The position numbers were made by a program, and so were the translations under genes. Below are positions 62,476 to 64,000 of a stretch of 64,000 nt of DNA, one piece after another. How positions within the stretch are numbered: position 1 is the first letter of the stretch; each line of letters starts with the position of its first letter. Source of the stretch: Blastomyces gilchristii SLH14081 (Eukaryota; Ascomycota; Eurotiomycetes; Onygenales; Ajellomycetaceae). Under the pieces are notes generated by a model, which saw nothing but the letters and a program-made list of their open reading frames with translations, was not told where the DNA came from and did not search any database. The stretch is from NCBI RefSeq assembly GCF_000003855.2, contig NW_003101669.1:1603258-1667257 (forward strand), written 5' to 3'.

Positions 62476-64000
62476 CTAAAATCTCCATTGCGGAGCATCA
62501 CCAGCATGATCTGTGCTGTTAGAACACCCCTGAAACCAGCGGCATTGTAAGACCTCTCGGATGGTCCATCGCTTTATCGAGTCCATCTCCAGACAGCCCT
62601 GGATTAGCTCCAACGCGTTCTGCCGGTCCTGTTGATCACCCCGACCTTTCAGAACAGAAGCGCTGTCCCAACGACCTTGCATAATATTGAGTTTGATCCG
62701 TGGTTTAAAAGAGTCCTGGAAGGGCCGTGAGCCAACAACCAAAGAAAAAACAACGACTCCAAAAGCCCAGATATCCACAATTGGATCAATGAGTCCATTC
62801 ACGGATGATAGCAGCTCTGGAGAAGCGTATTCCAGGCTTCCGGCAACGCTAGTACTTGTATCCGAAGGACCTATGGCTTTGGGGGGAGGGCGATCCGCGG
62901 CATTATCGTACGGATCAGGTGAGCTTCCACCGCCGTTTTCAGATGTCAACCATTCTGCCATCCCAAAGTCACATAGTATCAGCTGGGCCACATCTCCATG
63001 TTCTGTAGACGTTGCTGCGTCTAAAAGGCAGTTTTCCAGTTTGATATCTCGATGGACAACACGTGCATCCTCATGCAAGTATCTGATAGCGGATGCTAAT
63101 TGGTATGCATAGCTTCGGGCAACATTCATTTCAAGGCCTTGGCGATGTCTGCGGACCAAGTCAAACAGAGTGCCCCTTGTGGTTAATCTTGTAAAGCAAA
63201 ATGTAGCATAATCGGTTTCGTAAACTGCTTCGAGTGGCAGAATGTGGGGGTGGTTTAGGTATCGCCATATGCGTACTTCATGGTCGAATTCGGCTTGGAG
63301 TTGCTCATTTTCTCTTTCACTTTGACCAGCGAGGTGTTTCTTGACAATCTTAACAGCCGACCGTTCTGGTCCGCCCTCCCCATGAACCTTAAATGCTTCC
63401 TTCACTGTGCTGAAGCCTCCAAATCCGATTTGCTTGCCTATCACGTAGTCTGTTCCTACAACCTGACCCTCATCATCAGGTTTCGGAGGAACCTCCTCAC
63501 GGCTCCAGAGGGACAGAAACGTGCTGGCTGGAGACTTACCGCTTGAGTTGGTAGAACGGCCAGAATCATGAGATAGGTTGTGTCGTAAACTGCCATCCCG
63601 GCCTAGAGTATAGCTTTTAGATCGGCTCCCAAATGGCTGAGGTACAAAGTTAGACCATGCGCCCCCATCATCCAATGATGCAGGCCGGTAGATCCTAGGA
63701 TAAGCCGAGAAAGGCGACAGAAGTATGTCTCTGGTTGCTTCTGGTGGAGTACGCACTTCATCAGTGGCAGGTGAGGCGGTGGATAGAGAGGTGAGAGAAG
63801 TAGGACGTTCCCCAGCTTGCCCAGCGTCACCCCCACAAGTCACTACGGACGGGGAGAAAAAGTCACAGTGAGGCGAGCCAATTGGAAGCGCATTTGCGGA
63901 GCTTCCAGAATCGCGTTTCTCGTGGGATAATCTATCCACGCACGCGTCGACATCGAGCCTCGGACAGATGGATGCATTTTCCAGTTGGTTCCGGCTCCCA
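62476..64000 (-). CDS. Serine/threonine protein kinase, 5' end outside the window
   Basis: A eukaryotic protein kinase domain with all key motifs, in order on the minus strand: Gly loop IGFGGFSTVKEA (63,394-63,432), catalytic Lys SAVKIVKK (63,337-63,362), HRD loop VVHRDIKLENCLLD (63,031-63,062), LCDFGMAEW (62,951-62,977), then SLEYASPELLS and DIWAFGVVVFSLVVG. It should be active: K, D and D are present. An insertion of about 35 residues lies between DFG and APE. The N-terminal ~150 residues are Ser/Pro-rich and probably disordered. The frame stays open, with no Met, from the kinase N terminus to the window edge (GSRNQLENASICPRLDVDAC precedes VDRLSHEK), so the true start or an upstream exon lies beyond 64,000. 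At least 507 residues are visible. The domain is CAMK/NNK1-like in style, but I cannot assign a named orthologue. Confidence 0.9.
   Translation of the reverse strand, partial: GSRNQLENASICPRLDVDACVDRLSHEKRDSGSSANALPIGSPHCDFFSPSVVTCGGDAGQAGERPTSLTSLSTASPATDEVRTPPEATRDILLSPFSAYPRIYRPASLDDGGAWSNFVPQPFGSRSKSYTLGRDGSLRHNLSHDSGRSTNSSGKSPASTFLSLWSREEVPPKPDDEGQVVGTDYVIGKQIGFGGFSTVKEAFKVHGEGGPERSAVKIVKKHLAGQSERENEQLQAEFDHEVRIWRYLNHPHILPLEAVYETDYATFCFTRLTTRGTLFDLVRRHRQGLEMNVARSYAYQLASAIRYLHEDARVVHRDIKLENCLLDAATSTEHGDVAQLILCDFGMAEWLTSENGGGSSPDPYDNAADRPPPKAIGPSDTSTSVAGSLEYASPELLSSVNGLIDPIVDIWAFGVVVFSLVVGSRPFQDSFKPRIKLNIMQGRWDSASVLKGRGDQQDRQNALELIQGCLEMDSIKRWTIREVLQCRWFQGCSNSTDHAGDAPQWRF

Overview
The window is chromosomal DNA of a filamentous ascomycete. 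The evidence is short spliceosomal introns (62 to 96 bp, GT..AG), a mitochondrial type II NADH dehydrogenase with a fungal presequence, a fungal mitochondrial uL15 gene, a protein kinase, and fungal chromodomain Ty3/gypsy retrotransposons. The layout, with ordinary GC DNA either side of a ~42 kb AT-rich, hypermutated block of gypsy elements, fits an onygenalean genome such as the Ajellomycetaceae (Blastomyces-like). That placement is inference, not read from a marker.

Left flank (1 to ~6,900): ordinary composition, no supportable gene; many homopyrimidine tracts and short palindromes. AT block (~7,000 to ~49,250): a nest of transposons up to four levels deep, resolved here by matching LTR pairs and target-site duplications (TSDs). 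The oldest layer is a degraded minus-strand Helitron with recognisable Rep (HUH) and Pif1-type helicase remains, now in three pieces (about 7,041-8,718, 16,536-19,434 and 46,461-49,200). Two copies of a 7.8 kb chromodomain gypsy element (gypsy-A1 8,724-16,530; gypsy-A2 19,440-46,455) landed in it. Gypsy-A2 was then entered by two copies of a second, 5.7 kb chromodomain gypsy family in opposite orientations (gypsy-B1 22,010-34,002; gypsy-B2 36,428-43,623). Gypsy-B1 was entered by a full-length LINE (25,178-31,438). Gypsy-B2 was entered by a tRNA-headed element that shares the LINE 3' tail (37,242-38,313) and by a tRNA-derived SINE (38,454-38,825). A second SINE copy (46,489-46,857) lies in the Helitron. 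Subtracting insertions and TSDs gives 7,807 and 7,817 bp for the two A copies and 5,720 and 5,726 bp for the two B copies, so the reconstruction closes.

Almost every reading frame in the block is destroyed by C-to-T / G-to-A transitions with few indels, as in repeat-induced point mutation. The context is unusual (CG and CC/GG depleted, CA largely kept), and the outer ends of the LTR elements are spared.

Right flank (~49,300 to 64,000): a gene-poor stretch with a CpG-poor segment (50,455-51,407) and a small TA-flanked terminal-inverted-repeat element (54,335-55,094). Then come three real genes: the alternative NADH dehydrogenase (55,447-57,497, five exons), mitochondrial ribosomal protein uL15m (59,625-60,615, two exons, with an apparent one-base frameshift), and a Ser/Thr kinase on the minus strand whose 5' end lies beyond the window edge. 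The first two are nuclear genes for mitochondrial function; nothing in the sequence shows that the three are co-regulated.
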